Source: Flavobacterium caeni (GTDB lineage: Bacteria > Bacteroidota > Bacteroidia > Flavobacteriales > Flavobacteriaceae). From it: a DNA stretch of 64,000 nt. Under the pieces are notes generated by a model that was not told the DNA's origin, did no database searches, and saw only the letters and a list, made by a program, of their open reading frames with translations. The stretch spans positions 128,463 to 192,462 of the forward strand of contig NZ_FMVF01000005.1 in the NCBI RefSeq assembly GCF_900101895.1, written 5' to 3'. Position 1 is the stretch's first letter; each line of letters begins with the position of its first letter. Shown piece by piece: positions 45,804 through 54,934 of the stretch. Both the position numbers and the translations under genes were made by a program.

Positions 45804-46601
45804 ATGGGATTACTAAGGAAAGTGGTACTTAAGATCGTTAAGGCGACGGCGTTCGATACCACCATCAAGCACCATTACACCGGTAGGAAGTTCTCGCTCA
45901 ACACGTACAATCACAAAGGTTATTGGTACCATGGCGCCAACCGTGAGGCCAATACGATCAAGATTTTCCAGTCTTGGGTCAAGCCGGGCGATTACGTGCT
46001 CGAAGTGGGCGGGCACATTGGTTATTTCTCGACTTTGTATGCCGATTTGGTGGGTAAACAAGGAAAGGTCGACGTATTCGAGCCCAGCGAGAAAAATGCC
46101 AAATACCTCGAAAGAAACATCAGGCTTTTGGGCGATCTGGGCAGCATTGTTTCGGTGGTCAAAAAAGGCGCGGGCGATGTCAACCAGCAGCTTACGTTTT
46201 ACATCGACCCGATCTCGGGCCAAAACAACTCGTTTGTTCCTGAGTTCGAAGGTTTTATGACCAGTCGAGAGCAATCGGCCGAAACAGATGCACAGACGAT
46301 TTCCGAAACCGTCGATGTGGTCACGCTCGACAGTTATCTGGACGGAGCGATGCGCTTTCCCAATTTTGTCAAGATCGATGTCGAAGGGTTTGAGTGGAAC
46401 GTCGTACAAGGGTTCAAACAAACAATCGAAAAGACCAAACCTTCGCTCATGATAGAGATCCAGGCCGATGCCGACAAGATTTTCGATTTTTTCTACACAC
46501 AAGGCTACGCCATCTACAACGACAGGCTCGAGGAAATTGGTATATTTGCCGACTACAAAGCCAAAAAAACCCCAAATATTTTCTTCAAACCCAAAGCATG
46601 A
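45804..46601 (+). CDS. FkbM-family methyltransferase
   Basis: This 265-residue protein has the SAM-binding EVGGHIGYFSTLYADLVG (about residues 69-86), VFEPSEKNAKYLERNI and the family's C-terminal FVKIDVEGFEWNVVQGF. FkbM enzymes O-methylate small hydroxyl compounds, including sugars on surface glycans. It is soluble. It overlaps the transaminase gene by four bases and likely methylates a sugar of the same repeat unit. Confidence 0.88.
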   Translation: MGLLRKVVLKIVKATAFDTTIKHHYTGRKFSLNTYNHKGYWYHGANREANTIKIFQSWVKPGDYVLEVGGHIGYFSTLYADLVGKQGKVDVFEPSEKNAKYLERNIRLLGDLGSIVSVVKKGAGDVNQQLTFYIDPISGQNNSFVPEFEGFMTSREQSAETDAQTISETVDVVTLDSYLDGAMRFPNFVKIDVEGFEWNVVQGFKQTIEKTKPSLMIEIQADADKIFDFFYTQGYAIYNDRLEEIGIFADYKAKKTPNIFFKPKA

Positions 46602-47746
46602 TCATGAGCAACAGTAAAATCTGGCTTTCCTCGCCACACATGGGCGGCAATGAACAACAATTTGTACAAGAGGCGTTTGACACCAATTGGGTCGCGCCAT
46701 TGGGGCCAAACGTGGCGGGTTTTGAAGAAGACCTCGAGCAATTCCTTGGCGAAAGCGTGCACATTGCGGCACTAAGTTCGGGTACGGCGGCCATCCATTT
46801 GGGGCTGATCCTGTTGGGCGTGACGGCTGGCGATGAGGTGATTTGCCAGAGTTTTACGTTTTCGGCTTCGGCCAACCCGATTTTGTACCAAGGCGCGACG
46901 CCTGTTTTTGTCGATAGCGAGCCCGACACGTGGAACATTTGCCCTAAAGCCTTGGAAGAAGCCATTACAAGCCGCATCGCCAAAGGCAAAAAACCCAAGG
47001 TAATCATTGGCGTGCATTTGTACGGCATGCCGTTTAAGGTAGATGAAATCACGGCGGTTGCTGAAAAATACGGTATTCCTTTGCTCGAAGACAGTGCCGA
47101 GGCCCTTGGCAGTACTTATCAAGGCAAGCCTTGTGGCACCTTTGGTGCGCTGGCCGCGCTGTCGTTCAACGGCAACAAAATCATCACCACCTCGGGCGGC
47201 GGGGCGTTGGTGGCCCACACCAAGCAAGAAAAGGAAAAGGCCGTGTTCTTGGCCACGCAAGCCAGGGACAATGCACCGCATTACCAACATTCGTCCATCG
47301 GCTATAATTACCGACTCAGCAACATTTGTGCGGGCATCGGACGTGGGCAAATGGAGGTCTTGGACAACCACATTGCGTTGCGGCGCGGCATGCACGATTT
47401 TTACGTCGATTTGTTCAAGGATGTCGAAGGGGTGACTGTTTTTAATGAGCCCACGGCCGATTACCATTCGAACCATTGGCTCAGCGCCATTACCGTCGAC
47501 CCTTTGCAAACAGGCGGCAAAACACGCGAGCATTTGCGTTTGGCGCTCGAAGCCGGCAACATCGAAAGCCGTCCGTTGTGGAAGCCGATGCATTTGCAGC
47601 CGATATTCGAAAAATATCCTTACTATGGTGGCAATGTCAGCGCGCAGTTGTTCGAAGATGGGCTTTGCTTGCCCTCGGGTTCGAACCTGACCGATGCCGA
47701 ACGCCAACGTATTGCGACCGTAATTGAAACCTTCTTTGAAAAATAA
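46598..47746 (+). CDS. DegT-family transaminase, PglE-like
   Basis: This 382-residue PLP enzyme resembles PglE, which aminates UDP-4-keto-6-deoxy-GlcNAc in bacillosamine synthesis. Signs are IWLSSPHMGGNEQQFVQEAF, WVAPLGPNVAGFEED, the PLP lysine in LSFNGNKIITTSGGGAL and SSIGYNYRLSNICAGIG. The next gene encodes the matching 4,6-dehydratase (PglF-like). ATG 46598 overlaps the FkbM stop (ATGA); ATG 46604 is an alternative two codons later. About 69 bases with a promoter separate it from the dehydratase gene. Confidence 0.88.
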   Translation: MIMSNSKIWLSSPHMGGNEQQFVQEAFDTNWVAPLGPNVAGFEEDLEQFLGESVHIAALSSGTAAIHLGLILLGVTAGDEVICQSFTFSASANPILYQGATPVFVDSEPDTWNICPKALEEAITSRIAKGKKPKVIIGVHLYGMPFKVDEITAVAEKYGIPLLEDSAEALGSTYQGKPCGTFGALAALSFNGNKIITTSGGGALVAHTKQEKEKAVFLATQARDNAPHYQHSSIGYNYRLSNICAGIGRGQMEVLDNHIALRRGMHDFYVDLFKDVEGVTVFNEPTADYHSNHWLSAITVDPLQTGGKTREHLRLALEAGNIESRPLWKPMHLQPIFEKYPYYGGNVSAQLFEDGLCLPSGSNLTDAERQRIATVIETFFEK

Positions 47747-47782
47747 CGCGCAAAAAATGTTATAAAAATCTTAAAAATTACT

Positions 47783-47790
47783 TAGATTTG
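47783..47790 (+). promoter_or_regulatory. Possible promoter before the PglF-like gene
   Basis: TAGATTTG matches TAnnTTTG and lies 25 bases before ATG 47816. No clear -33 TTG is found at the usual distance, so this is weaker than the promoters at 37251 and 49761. Confidence 0.4.
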
Positions 47791-47815
47791 ATAACAGTTG
47801 CGAGCCGGGAAAAAA

Positions 47816-49756
47816 ATGATAAACTATATTTTTGACTTCATCACGAAAAAGTTGTTTAAGGAAAGATTCCACAACCTGGGCTATTTGCCGCGGTGGATTA
47901 TTTTCCTGATCGACGTTTTTATCGTATTCGTAGCCGTATTGATTTCGAAACTGATCGTCTACAGTTTGAGCGTTAAGTTTTCGGGGCCTTTGAGTCTGGA
48001 GGCGCGCGTCTCGATCATTGTGGCGGTGAACGCGGTTTGTTTTTTCATATACCGCACCTATGCCGGTATCATCAGGCATTCGACCTTTATCGATGGGGTC
48101 AAGTTGCTCGTTTCGACCACTACGGCCTACTTGGTAATGCTCGTGCTCAACTATTCGTCGATTTTTGTTTTCGAACACCAGGTGTTCCTGACCACGGGGC
48201 TGTTCCTGAGTTACGTGGTTTCTTTCCTGTTGTTGTTTTTGTTCCGCATCATGGTCAAGTTTTTCTTTGAGCAGTACATGCATTTCGAAGACAAGAAAAA
48301 GCTCGTCAACGCCGTCATTTTTGGTGCCGATGCCAATGCGATTTCGGTGGCCAATGCGCTTCGCACCGAAACTCCCGGACGTTTTCGCGTGGTAGGGTTT
48401 GTCGACAAGTTCAACCCGACACGTACCGGCAAAAGCATCCTGAACCTGCCCATCCTGAACTACAGCAAAAAGATACAGGTGATTTTGCGTTCTATGAAAG
48501 CCGACGCGCTCATCATTGCCGAGAAAAGCCTCACCAAAGAAGAAACGGTTTCGCTTGTAGAGGAATGTCTCGAATACAACTACAAGGTTTTTACCGTGCC
48601 GCTCATCAGCGATTGGGAAGACCAGCAACAGATTTCGACCAAACTCAAGAATTTTGACATCGAAGATTTGCTCGGGCGCAAACCGATTGTGCTCGATACG
48701 TTTTCGATTTCGTCGCAACTCAAAGACAAAACCATTTTGATTACGGGGGCTGCGGGTTCGATTGGCAGCGAGATCGTGAGACAGGTCATCCGTTTCCAGC
48801 CGTTGCATATTTTGCTGTTGGACCAGGCCGAAACGCCTTTGCACATGCTGGGGCTGGAAATCAACGACATCGACAACATACAAGTAACTTCGATCCTGGC
48901 CGACATACGCGACAAGGCCGCCATCGAACGGGTGTTTGATCAATACAAGCCCGACGTTGTGTACCACGCGGCCGCCTACAAACATGTGCCGCTCATGGAA
49001 GAGAATCCGTCGCAAGCGATTTCGACCAATGTGGTGGGTACCAAGAACCTGGCCGATTTGGCGGTCAAATACCATGTGGAGCGCTTTGTGATGGTCTCGA
49101 CCGACAAGGCCGTGAACCCGAGCAGCGTGATGGGCGCCAGCAAGCGTATTGCCGAAAAGTACATCCAGGCGTTGCACGAGAAGCGCGCCAAACAAAAAAA
49201 GCACGTCACCAAATTCATCACTACGCGTTTCGGGAATGTGCTGGGGTCTAACGGCTCGATTGTTCCGCTGTTTACCAAGCAAATCGAAGAAGGCGGTCCG
49301 ATAACGATCACCCACCCCGAAATCATCCGCTATTTCATGACGATTCCCGAGGCCTGTCAGCTGGTGCTCGAAGCGGGCGCCATGGGCAAAGGCGGCGAGA
49401 TTTTTATCTTTGACATGGGCGAGCCCGTCAAGATCATCGACTTGGCCAAAAAAATGATCCGACTGGCAGGATTCACGCCCGACAAGGAAATCGAGATCAA
49501 GATCATCGGGCTCAGACCGGGCGAAAAACTGTTCGAAGAATTGCTCAACGACACGTCCAAGACATTGCCGACGTACAACGAACAAATCATGATTGCCGAA
49601 GACGTGTGCGATGACTTTGAGTCGGCCAACCTTACATTGATGGACCTGATCTCGTCGTTCTCGGCGATAAGCAACGAGGAAATTGTCGCCAAGATGAAAA
49701 AAATAGTTCCCGAGTTCAAGAGCATGAATTCGATTTTCCAAACGCTTGACAAGTGA
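47816..49756 (+). CDS. Membrane-bound UDP-GlcNAc 4,6-dehydratase, PglF/CapD-like
   Basis: This 646-residue protein has four N-terminal helices (about 20-150), a CoA-binding-like domain (AVIFGADANAISVANAL) and an SDR domain (ILITGAAGSIGSEIVRQVI, about residue 306) with the family's MxxxK in place of YxxxK (VSTDKAVNPSSVMGASKR) and RFGNVLGSNGSIVPLF. It removes water from UDP-GlcNAc to give UDP-4-keto-6-deoxy-GlcNAc, the substrate of the PglE-like enzyme just upstream. Products include bacillosamine, QuiNAc and FucNAc derivatives. Start at ATG 47816; a TTG start at 47798 would precede a short charged extension. Confidence 0.9.
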   Translation: MINYIFDFITKKLFKERFHNLGYLPRWIIFLIDVFIVFVAVLISKLIVYSLSVKFSGPLSLEARVSIIVAVNAVCFFIYRTYAGIIRHSTFIDGVKLLVSTTTAYLVMLVLNYSSIFVFEHQVFLTTGLFLSYVVSFLLLFLFRIMVKFFFEQYMHFEDKKKLVNAVIFGADANAISVANALRTETPGRFRVVGFVDKFNPTRTGKSILNLPILNYSKKIQVILRSMKADALIIAEKSLTKEETVSLVEECLEYNYKVFTVPLISDWEDQQQISTKLKNFDIEDLLGRKPIVLDTFSISSQLKDKTILITGAAGSIGSEIVRQVIRFQPLHILLLDQAETPLHMLGLEINDIDNIQVTSILADIRDKAAIERVFDQYKPDVVYHAAAYKHVPLMEENPSQAISTNVVGTKNLADLAVKYHVERFVMVSTDKAVNPSSVMGASKRIAEKYIQALHEKRAKQKKHVTKFITTRFGNVLGSNGSIVPLFTKQIEEGGPITITHPEIIRYFMTIPEACQLVLEAGAMGKGGEIFIFDMGEPVKIIDLAKKMIRLAGFTPDKEIEIKIIGLRPGEKLFEELLNDTSKTLPTYNEQIMIAEDVCDDFESANLTLMDLISSFSAISNEEIVAKMKKIVPEFKSMNSIFQTLDK

Positions 49757-49760
49757 TTGC

Positions 49761-49790
49761 TTGGCCCGAAACCTAAAAACACTATCTTTG
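49761..49790 (+). promoter_or_regulatory. Promoter of the second wza/wzc pair
   Basis: TTG (49761-49763), a 19-base spacer and TATCTTTG (49783-49790) match the consensus; the -7 octamer is identical to that before the first wza (13633-13640). ATG 49808 is 17 bases away. Confidence 0.75.
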
Positions 49791-49807
49791 CAACCTAAAA
49801 TCCGAGT

Positions 49808-50569
49808 ATGAGATCCGTCGTGAACAAAAGCCTGCTGTTATTGCTTTTTTCTATGTTGCTTTTTTCCTGTGCGTCGAGAAAGAGAATCGTGTACATGCAG
49901 GATATCGAAAAGGCGAAAAGTTATGATGAAGCGGCCCAATTTGAGCCCACGTTGCAGCCCGACGACCTTCTCAGTATTGTGGTGAGCACCGAAAGCGAAG
50001 AAATCGCGGCCCCGTTTAACTTGCCCGACATCCAAAGTAGTGATTCGGACTACCGCGGGCTAAAGACGTACCTGCTCGACAACTCCGGATACATCGATTT
50101 TCCGATCATCGGCAAGATCAAGTTGGGCGGACTCACACGTACCGAGGCCAACATCAAACTCGTAGCCGCCATTTCAGAATACGTCAAAAACCCTATCGTG
50201 AATTTGCGTATCGTCAATTACAAGGTGTCGGTGCTTGGCGAAGTGGCGCGGTCCGGGTCTTACAATGTAGTAGGCGAACGGATCAGTTTGCTCGAGGCGT
50301 TAAGCATGGCGGGCGATCTTACCATTTATGGACGCCGTGACAATTTGCTCATCGTCAGGGAAAAGGAAGGCAAGAAAACATACAATAGGGTAGACATCAC
50401 CAACCCCGATTTTCTTAACTCGCCATTTTACTACCTTTCCCAAAACGACGTGGTGTATGTAGAACCAAATAAAACCAGGGTGAACGCGTCGGTCATTGGC
50501 CCCGACGTGTACGTTTGGTTCTCTTCTTTGTCGCTGCTGGTCACGATCATCGTTGTCTTGACCCGATAA
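49808..50569 (+). CDS. Polysaccharide export lipoprotein, Wza-like (second copy)
   Basis: This 253-residue protein repeats the layout of the first Wza: lipoprotein signal with Cys21 in LLFSCASRKR, an export domain (about 45-125, FEPTLQPDDLLSIVVSTESE), an SLBB domain (YKVSVLGEVARSGSYNVVG) and a C-terminal membrane helix (FSSLSLLVTIIVVLTR). It is clearly diverged from the first copy, so the two pairs are probably not a recent duplication. It has its own promoter and is followed 16 bases later by its Wzc. Confidence 0.9.
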   Translation: MRSVVNKSLLLLLFSMLLFSCASRKRIVYMQDIEKAKSYDEAAQFEPTLQPDDLLSIVVSTESEEIAAPFNLPDIQSSDSDYRGLKTYLLDNSGYIDFPIIGKIKLGGLTRTEANIKLVAAISEYVKNPIVNLRIVNYKVSVLGEVARSGSYNVVGERISLLEALSMAGDLTIYGRRDNLLIVREKEGKKTYNRVDITNPDFLNSPFYYLSQNDVVYVEPNKTRVNASVIGPDVYVWFSSLSLLVTIIVVLTR

Positions 50570-50584
50570 TCTAAAAAATACTGA

Positions 50585-52966
50585 ATGGAACCTACTTCCC
50601 CTTTAAGCAAAGAATCTGTATCGGACGAAAGCCTCAACCTGCGCGAACAAATAGACAAATACCTCGTGCAATGGAAGTGGTTTTTGGTGAGCGTGTTGGT
50701 TTGTTTGGTGCTGGCGGGAATCTATTTGCGCTACACCATTCCTTTGTATAGGGCCTCTACGATTGTGCTGGTCAAAGATGAACGAAAGGGCGGTGTGCAA
50801 TCGGAATTGTCGGCGTTCGAAGACATGGGACTCGTCAAAGGCGTCAAAAGCAATGTCGACAACGAACTCGAAGTCATTAAGTCGTATACCGTTATCGAGA
50901 ACGCGATCAAGCGGCTCAACCTCAATGTCACTTATTTTACCGAAGGACGCGTCAAGGCCGTAGAAGTATACAAAGACAAGCCGGTGGTTTGCGAATTCTT
51001 CCCTACCAGCGAACTGTATTACAAAAAACGGGCTTCCTATGTGCTCAAATCGGTTTCGCCCGACCAGTTCGAGTTGTTTGACGCGACCGAAAAAAGCCTT
51101 GGGAAGTATGGTTACGACAAAGTAGTTCAGCTCAAATATTGCAAGATGATCGTGCGCAAGGCGTTTGCAAAAAAACAGGCCGACCAATCGTTTGAGATCA
51201 ACATCCGTTTTAACAAGCTTAAGGATGTGGCCTACAGGTACAAGGGCGCGTTGCAGATAGCGGCCATGGGTAAAAATACCAGCGTGGTGGAACTCGCGCT
51301 CGTCGATCCGGTCAAGGAAAAAGCCATCGATTTGCTCAACACCATCGTCCAGATTTACAACGAAGACGCCATCGCCGACAAGAATTTCATTTCGCAAAAT
51401 ACCGAGAAATTCATCGAAGAGCGACTCAAGCTGATCTCTGACGAATTGGGCGATGTAGAAAAGCAAGGGGCCAGTTACAAACAATCCAACCGGGTGACCG
51501 ATATTGTTTCTGAAGGTGAATTGTATCTGCAAAACTCGGCCTTTTTCGAAAAGGCGCTCGTCGAGGTAGAAACCCAAATCAGGATTGTGTTGTCTTTGAT
51601 CGACTACATGCAGAACATCAACAAAGGCGATCTGGTACCGGTGAACATCATGCCTACCGAGGGCAACACGGGCAGTCTCATCAACGAACACAATACCTTG
51701 GTGCTCGAAAGGAGCCGTTTGATCAAAACCGGAACGCTCAAAAACCCATCGGTGGTTAACCTCGACAAACGCATCGAGGAGATGAAGGAAAACATCAAGA
51801 CCAGTTTGAATACCGCGTTGTCGACGCTCAACATCAAGAAATCCGATTTACAACGCCAGAACAACCTCAATACGGGCAAGATTTCGCAAATTCCACGTCA
51901 GGAAAGGGAATTCAGGATCATCGGAAGACAGCAGCAAATCAAGGAAGCGCTGTATTTGTATTTGATGCAAAAACGCGAAGAAATTGCGATTTCGCTGGCC
52001 GTTACGCCAGCCAACACCAAGGTAATCGATGTGGCCATGGCGGCCGAATCGCCGGTTTCGCCCAACAGGAACATCATATTTTTGGCGGCGCTTGCGCTTG
52101 GGTTGCTGATCCCGATTCTGGTGATTTACATACGCGATATGCTCGATACCAAAATCAAGTCGCGACACGATGTAGACAGCAAGGTAACGATTCCGTTTTT
52201 GGGCGATATCCCAAGTTCAGTGACCAGCGACGAAATCATCAACACCAACAGCCGTTCGAGTTCGGCCGAGGCGATCAGGATTGTGCGCACCAACCTCGAG
52301 TTCATGCTGGGCGGCGTGACCGAAGGACGTGCCAAGACGGTCTTTGTCACCTCTACGCTACCCAAGGAAGGAAAAACGTTTTTTGCGGTGAACCTCGCGA
52401 CAACCATCGCGCTTTCGGATAAAAAGGTGTTGCTTATCGGGCTCGATGTGAGAAATCCGAAGATCGACAAATACATCAAGCTTCCGCCCAAAGGACTCAC
52501 CAACTACCTCTCGCAAAAAGAGAAGAGTATCCACGATTACATCATCAAGGAGCCAAACTACGAGAACTTGTATGTTTTGCCTTCGGGTGTGGTTCCGCCC
52601 AATCCGGTGGAATTGCTGATGAACAAGAAAGTAGATGTGCTTTTTGATCAGCTCAAGGGCGAATTTGACTACATCATTGTCGATACGGCGCCGGTAAGCG
52701 TAGTCACCGACACGCTTTTGATCGCCAAAAACGCCGATGCCTTTATCTATGTGATGCGTGCCAATTATTTGGACAAGCGTCTTTTGAAGGTGGCCGAAAC
52801 GCTTTACCGCGAAAACAAATTGCCGAATATGGCCATCGTACTCAACGACACGATTTGGAAGAAGAGTTCGGCTTATGGCTATGGTTACGGCTATGGCTAC
52901 GGTTACGGCTATGGCGTAGAGGAGGAAAAAGAGCACTGGCTGCGCAAATTCGTCAAAAAGAAATAA
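50585..52966 (+). CDS. Wzc-like co-polymerase / BY tyrosine kinase (second copy)
   Basis: This 793-residue protein has the Wzz/kinase layout: first membrane helix (WKWFLVSVLVCLVLAGIYL, about 30-48), long coiled-coil periplasmic part, second helix (IIFLAALALGLLIPILVIYI, about 498-517), then a kinase with Walker A (TSTLPKEGKTFF, about 586-597), Walker A' (LLIGLDVRNP) and Walker B (YIIVDTAPVS). The tail has six Gly-Tyr units coded by 52877-52912, preceded by Ala-Tyr. The gene converges on the phosphatase gene with only nine bases between stop codons, and no terminator is visible there. Confidence 0.93.
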   Translation: MEPTSPLSKESVSDESLNLREQIDKYLVQWKWFLVSVLVCLVLAGIYLRYTIPLYRASTIVLVKDERKGGVQSELSAFEDMGLVKGVKSNVDNELEVIKSYTVIENAIKRLNLNVTYFTEGRVKAVEVYKDKPVVCEFFPTSELYYKKRASYVLKSVSPDQFELFDATEKSLGKYGYDKVVQLKYCKMIVRKAFAKKQADQSFEINIRFNKLKDVAYRYKGALQIAAMGKNTSVVELALVDPVKEKAIDLLNTIVQIYNEDAIADKNFISQNTEKFIEERLKLISDELGDVEKQGASYKQSNRVTDIVSEGELYLQNSAFFEKALVEVETQIRIVLSLIDYMQNINKGDLVPVNIMPTEGNTGSLINEHNTLVLERSRLIKTGTLKNPSVVNLDKRIEEMKENIKTSLNTALSTLNIKKSDLQRQNNLNTGKISQIPRQEREFRIIGRQQQIKEALYLYLMQKREEIAISLAVTPANTKVIDVAMAAESPVSPNRNIIFLAALALGLLIPILVIYIRDMLDTKIKSRHDVDSKVTIPFLGDIPSSVTSDEIINTNSRSSSAEAIRIVRTNLEFMLGGVTEGRAKTVFVTSTLPKEGKTFFAVNLATTIALSDKKVLLIGLDVRNPKIDKYIKLPPKGLTNYLSQKEKSIHDYIIKEPNYENLYVLPSGVVPPNPVELLMNKKVDVLFDQLKGEFDYIIVDTAPVSVVTDTLLIAKNADAFIYVMRANYLDKRLLKVAETLYRENKLPNMAIVLNDTIWKKSSAYGYGYGYGYGYGYGVEEEKEHWLRKFVKKK

Positions 52967-52975
52967 GCAGAGGTA

Positions 52976-53713
52976 CTACCACCAAAAAAGTTTGTTGTGC
53001 TCCAGCGCTTCGGCCAATGGTTTTGGGTCGGAGAGCGTTACCCTTTTTGAAAAACCTGCGACATGGTTTTTGTGGTGCACGTCGGATCCAGCAAAGTCGA
53101 TCATGCCCCTGCTGAGCAATTTTTTGGCGACGTCGGCCACCTCCGGGCCATAATAACCCACGGTAGACAGCAAGTTAATCTGGAACACACAGCCTGCGTT
53201 TTTCAGTTTTTCGTATTCCGAAAAGTTGGCGTGGTAAAACAAGTAACGCTCCGGATGGGCCAAAATAGGTTTGTAGCCCGCTACTTGTAAATCAAACAGG
53301 ATGTTGTAAAGCTGGATGGGCGGATTGAGATACGACATCTCGACCAGCACATAGTTGTCCTTGACGGTCAACAATGGATGCTCCCTGAAATGTTGTACAA
53401 AACTACCATCCATCAGGTATTCTGCCGCCGCACGAATCGGAATATCGATGCCGTTTCGCAACAACGATTGCTGTGTTTGTGCAAGGTTGTCTAGAATTTT
53501 CTGCTCTGAGTTTTCCCATACATTCTTCATAATGTGAGGTGTGACGATAAAACGTTCGACTCCCATTTCGCGCAGCGCGGCAATAAGATGCCGTGTGTCG
53601 TCGATTGTTTTCGCGCCATCATCTATGCCCGGCAACAAATGCGAATGAAAGTCCAGATGCCCATGGGGAATCAGGTCTTTGAGGTAGGGTTTTTTGTTGA
53701 AAAAATGTAGCAA
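52976..53713 (-). CDS. CpsB/YwqE-like PHP-family tyrosine phosphatase
   Basis: This 245-residue protein has a PHP fold with metal ligands in HGHLDFHSHLLPGIDDGA (residues 17-34), VTPHIMKNVW, LAHPERYLFY and AGSDVHHKNHV. Homologues (CpsB, YwqE) remove phosphate from the tyrosine tails of Wzc-type kinases. Facing the second wzc gene, it is well placed to control both kinases. It runs opposite to all surrounding glycan genes and has its own promoter, so kinase and phosphatase can be set independently. No signal peptide is seen. Confidence 0.88.
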   Translation of the reverse strand: MLHFFNKKPYLKDLIPHGHLDFHSHLLPGIDDGAKTIDDTRHLIAALREMGVERFIVTPHIMKNVWENSEQKILDNLAQTQQSLLRNGIDIPIRAAAEYLMDGSFVQHFREHPLLTVKDNYVLVEMSYLNPPIQLYNILFDLQVAGYKPILAHPERYLFYHANFSEYEKLKNAGCVFQINLLSTVGYYGPEVADVAKKLLSRGMIDFAGSDVHHKNHVAGFSKRVTLSDPKPLAEALEHNKLFWW

Positions 53714-53732
53714 GACATTAGATTAGTCACTG

Positions 53733-53763
53733 CAAAAGTACACATTATGCGGTGTCGATGCAA
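53733..53763 (-). promoter_or_regulatory. Minus-strand promoter of the phosphatase gene
   Basis: On the minus strand TTG (plus CAA 53761-53763), a 20-base spacer and TACTTTTG (plus CAAAAGTA 53733-53740) fit the consensus, 19 bases above the ATG. Confidence 0.7.
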
Positions 53764-53835
53764 TTGGTTTGGCCTTTCTGCGTAGAATAAAGGAACAATA
53801 CCAGCATATCTTTTTTTTACACATGGGTTAATTGC

Positions 53836-53843
53836 TATATTTG
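53836..53843 (+). promoter_or_regulatory. Promoter -7 element of the second glycan locus
   Basis: TATATTTG lies within the 17-base string GTTAATTGCTATATTTG (53827-53843), repeated exactly at 55927-55943. ATG 53866 is 22 bases downstream. No TTG is seen at the expected -33 place. It faces away from the phosphatase promoter, 73 bases apart. Confidence 0.55.
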
Positions 53844-53865
53844 TCCTTGAGCTTTCAAAACTATT

Positions 53866-54933
53866 ATGATAAATGTTACCCAAACGTTTCTGCCGCCGCT
53901 GGCAGAATATGAAGCACAGGTGGCTCGCGCCTGGAAAAACCAATGGTTGACCAATCGCGGTGAATTGGTACTCGAACTAGAGGACAAGCTCAAATCGTAT
54001 CTTGGCGTCAACCAAATGGTCATCACCAACAACGGCACGATTCCATTGCAGATTGCCGTTAAACTGTTTGGGCGCGGGGGCGAAGTCATCACCACGCCGT
54101 TTTCGTATGTGGCCACCACGGCAGCTATTGTGTGGGAGCATTGTACCCCGGTTTTTGTAGACATCGATCCCAACTACCTGACCATCGACGAAACCAAGCT
54201 CGAAGCGGCCATCACAAATAAAACCACGGCCATCCTGGCGACCCATGTTTTCGGAAACCCTTGCGCGGTTGAGGCCATTGAACACGTTGCCAAGAAACAT
54301 GGATTGATGGTGATCTACGACGCCGCGCATTGTTTTGGCGTAAAATACAAAGGCCAATCCATTTTTAATTTTGGCGATATCAGCACGTGTAGTTTTCATG
54401 CCACCAAGTTGTTTCATACAGCCGAAGGAGGTGCGTTCTTTTGCAAAGATCCGAACGTCGCCCATCAAATGTTTTACAGCCACAACTTTGGCCACAACGG
54501 ACCACTCGATTTTCACGGGCTCGGCATCAACGGAAAAATTTCTGAACTGCAAGCGGCCATGGGACTTAGCGTGTTGCCTTATATGTCCGAAGTTTTATCC
54601 GCGCGAAAAGCGGTGGTTGCATTCTATGAGCAAAACCTCGATTTCGGGAAAGTACGGACCATCAAGATTCGCGAAAATACCGATTGGAACTATAGTTATT
54701 ACCCGATCATTTTTGAAAGCGAAACTGCGCTGCGGGCCGTCCAACAAAGGCTCAATGAAAAAGGGATTTTTCCGCGCAGGTATTTTTATCCGTCGCTCAA
54801 CACCGTGGCCTATGCCAAAGGAACAGAAATGCCGATTTCGGAACAGGTTGCCGCTTGTGTGTTGTGTTTGCCGCTGTATGTAGGGCTGGAAAACCAGACA
54901 CTACAACAAATTTGTAACCTCATTAATTCTTGA
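53866..54933 (+). CDS. DegT-family transaminase, VioA-like
   Basis: This 355-residue PLP enzyme has INVTQTFLPPLAEYEAQVAR, WLTNRGELVLELEDKL, TNNGTIPLQIAVKLFG, TTPFSYVATTAAIVWE and the PLP lysine in CSFHATKLFHTAEGG. This pattern fits VioA, which makes dTDP-4-amino-4,6-dideoxyglucose (Qui4N) from the RfbB product, better than WecE, PglE or 3-amino (FdtB/QdtB) enzymes, though that placing is from memory. The VioB-like acyltransferase two genes on supports it. The stop is followed after one base by the next gene. Confidence 0.75.
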   Translation: MINVTQTFLPPLAEYEAQVARAWKNQWLTNRGELVLELEDKLKSYLGVNQMVITNNGTIPLQIAVKLFGRGGEVITTPFSYVATTAAIVWEHCTPVFVDIDPNYLTIDETKLEAAITNKTTAILATHVFGNPCAVEAIEHVAKKHGLMVIYDAAHCFGVKYKGQSIFNFGDISTCSFHATKLFHTAEGGAFFCKDPNVAHQMFYSHNFGHNGPLDFHGLGINGKISELQAAMGLSVLPYMSEVLSARKAVVAFYEQNLDFGKVRTIKIRENTDWNYSYYPIIFESETALRAVQQRLNEKGIFPRRYFYPSLNTVAYAKGTEMPISEQVAACVLCLPLYVGLENQTLQQICNLINS

Positions 54934-54934
54934 C

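Noticed and set aside
47771..49741. Minus-strand open frame of 656 codons
   Set aside because: It mirrors the PglF-like dehydratase gene in the antisense frame and has no family motif; the plus strand carries the SDR signatures.
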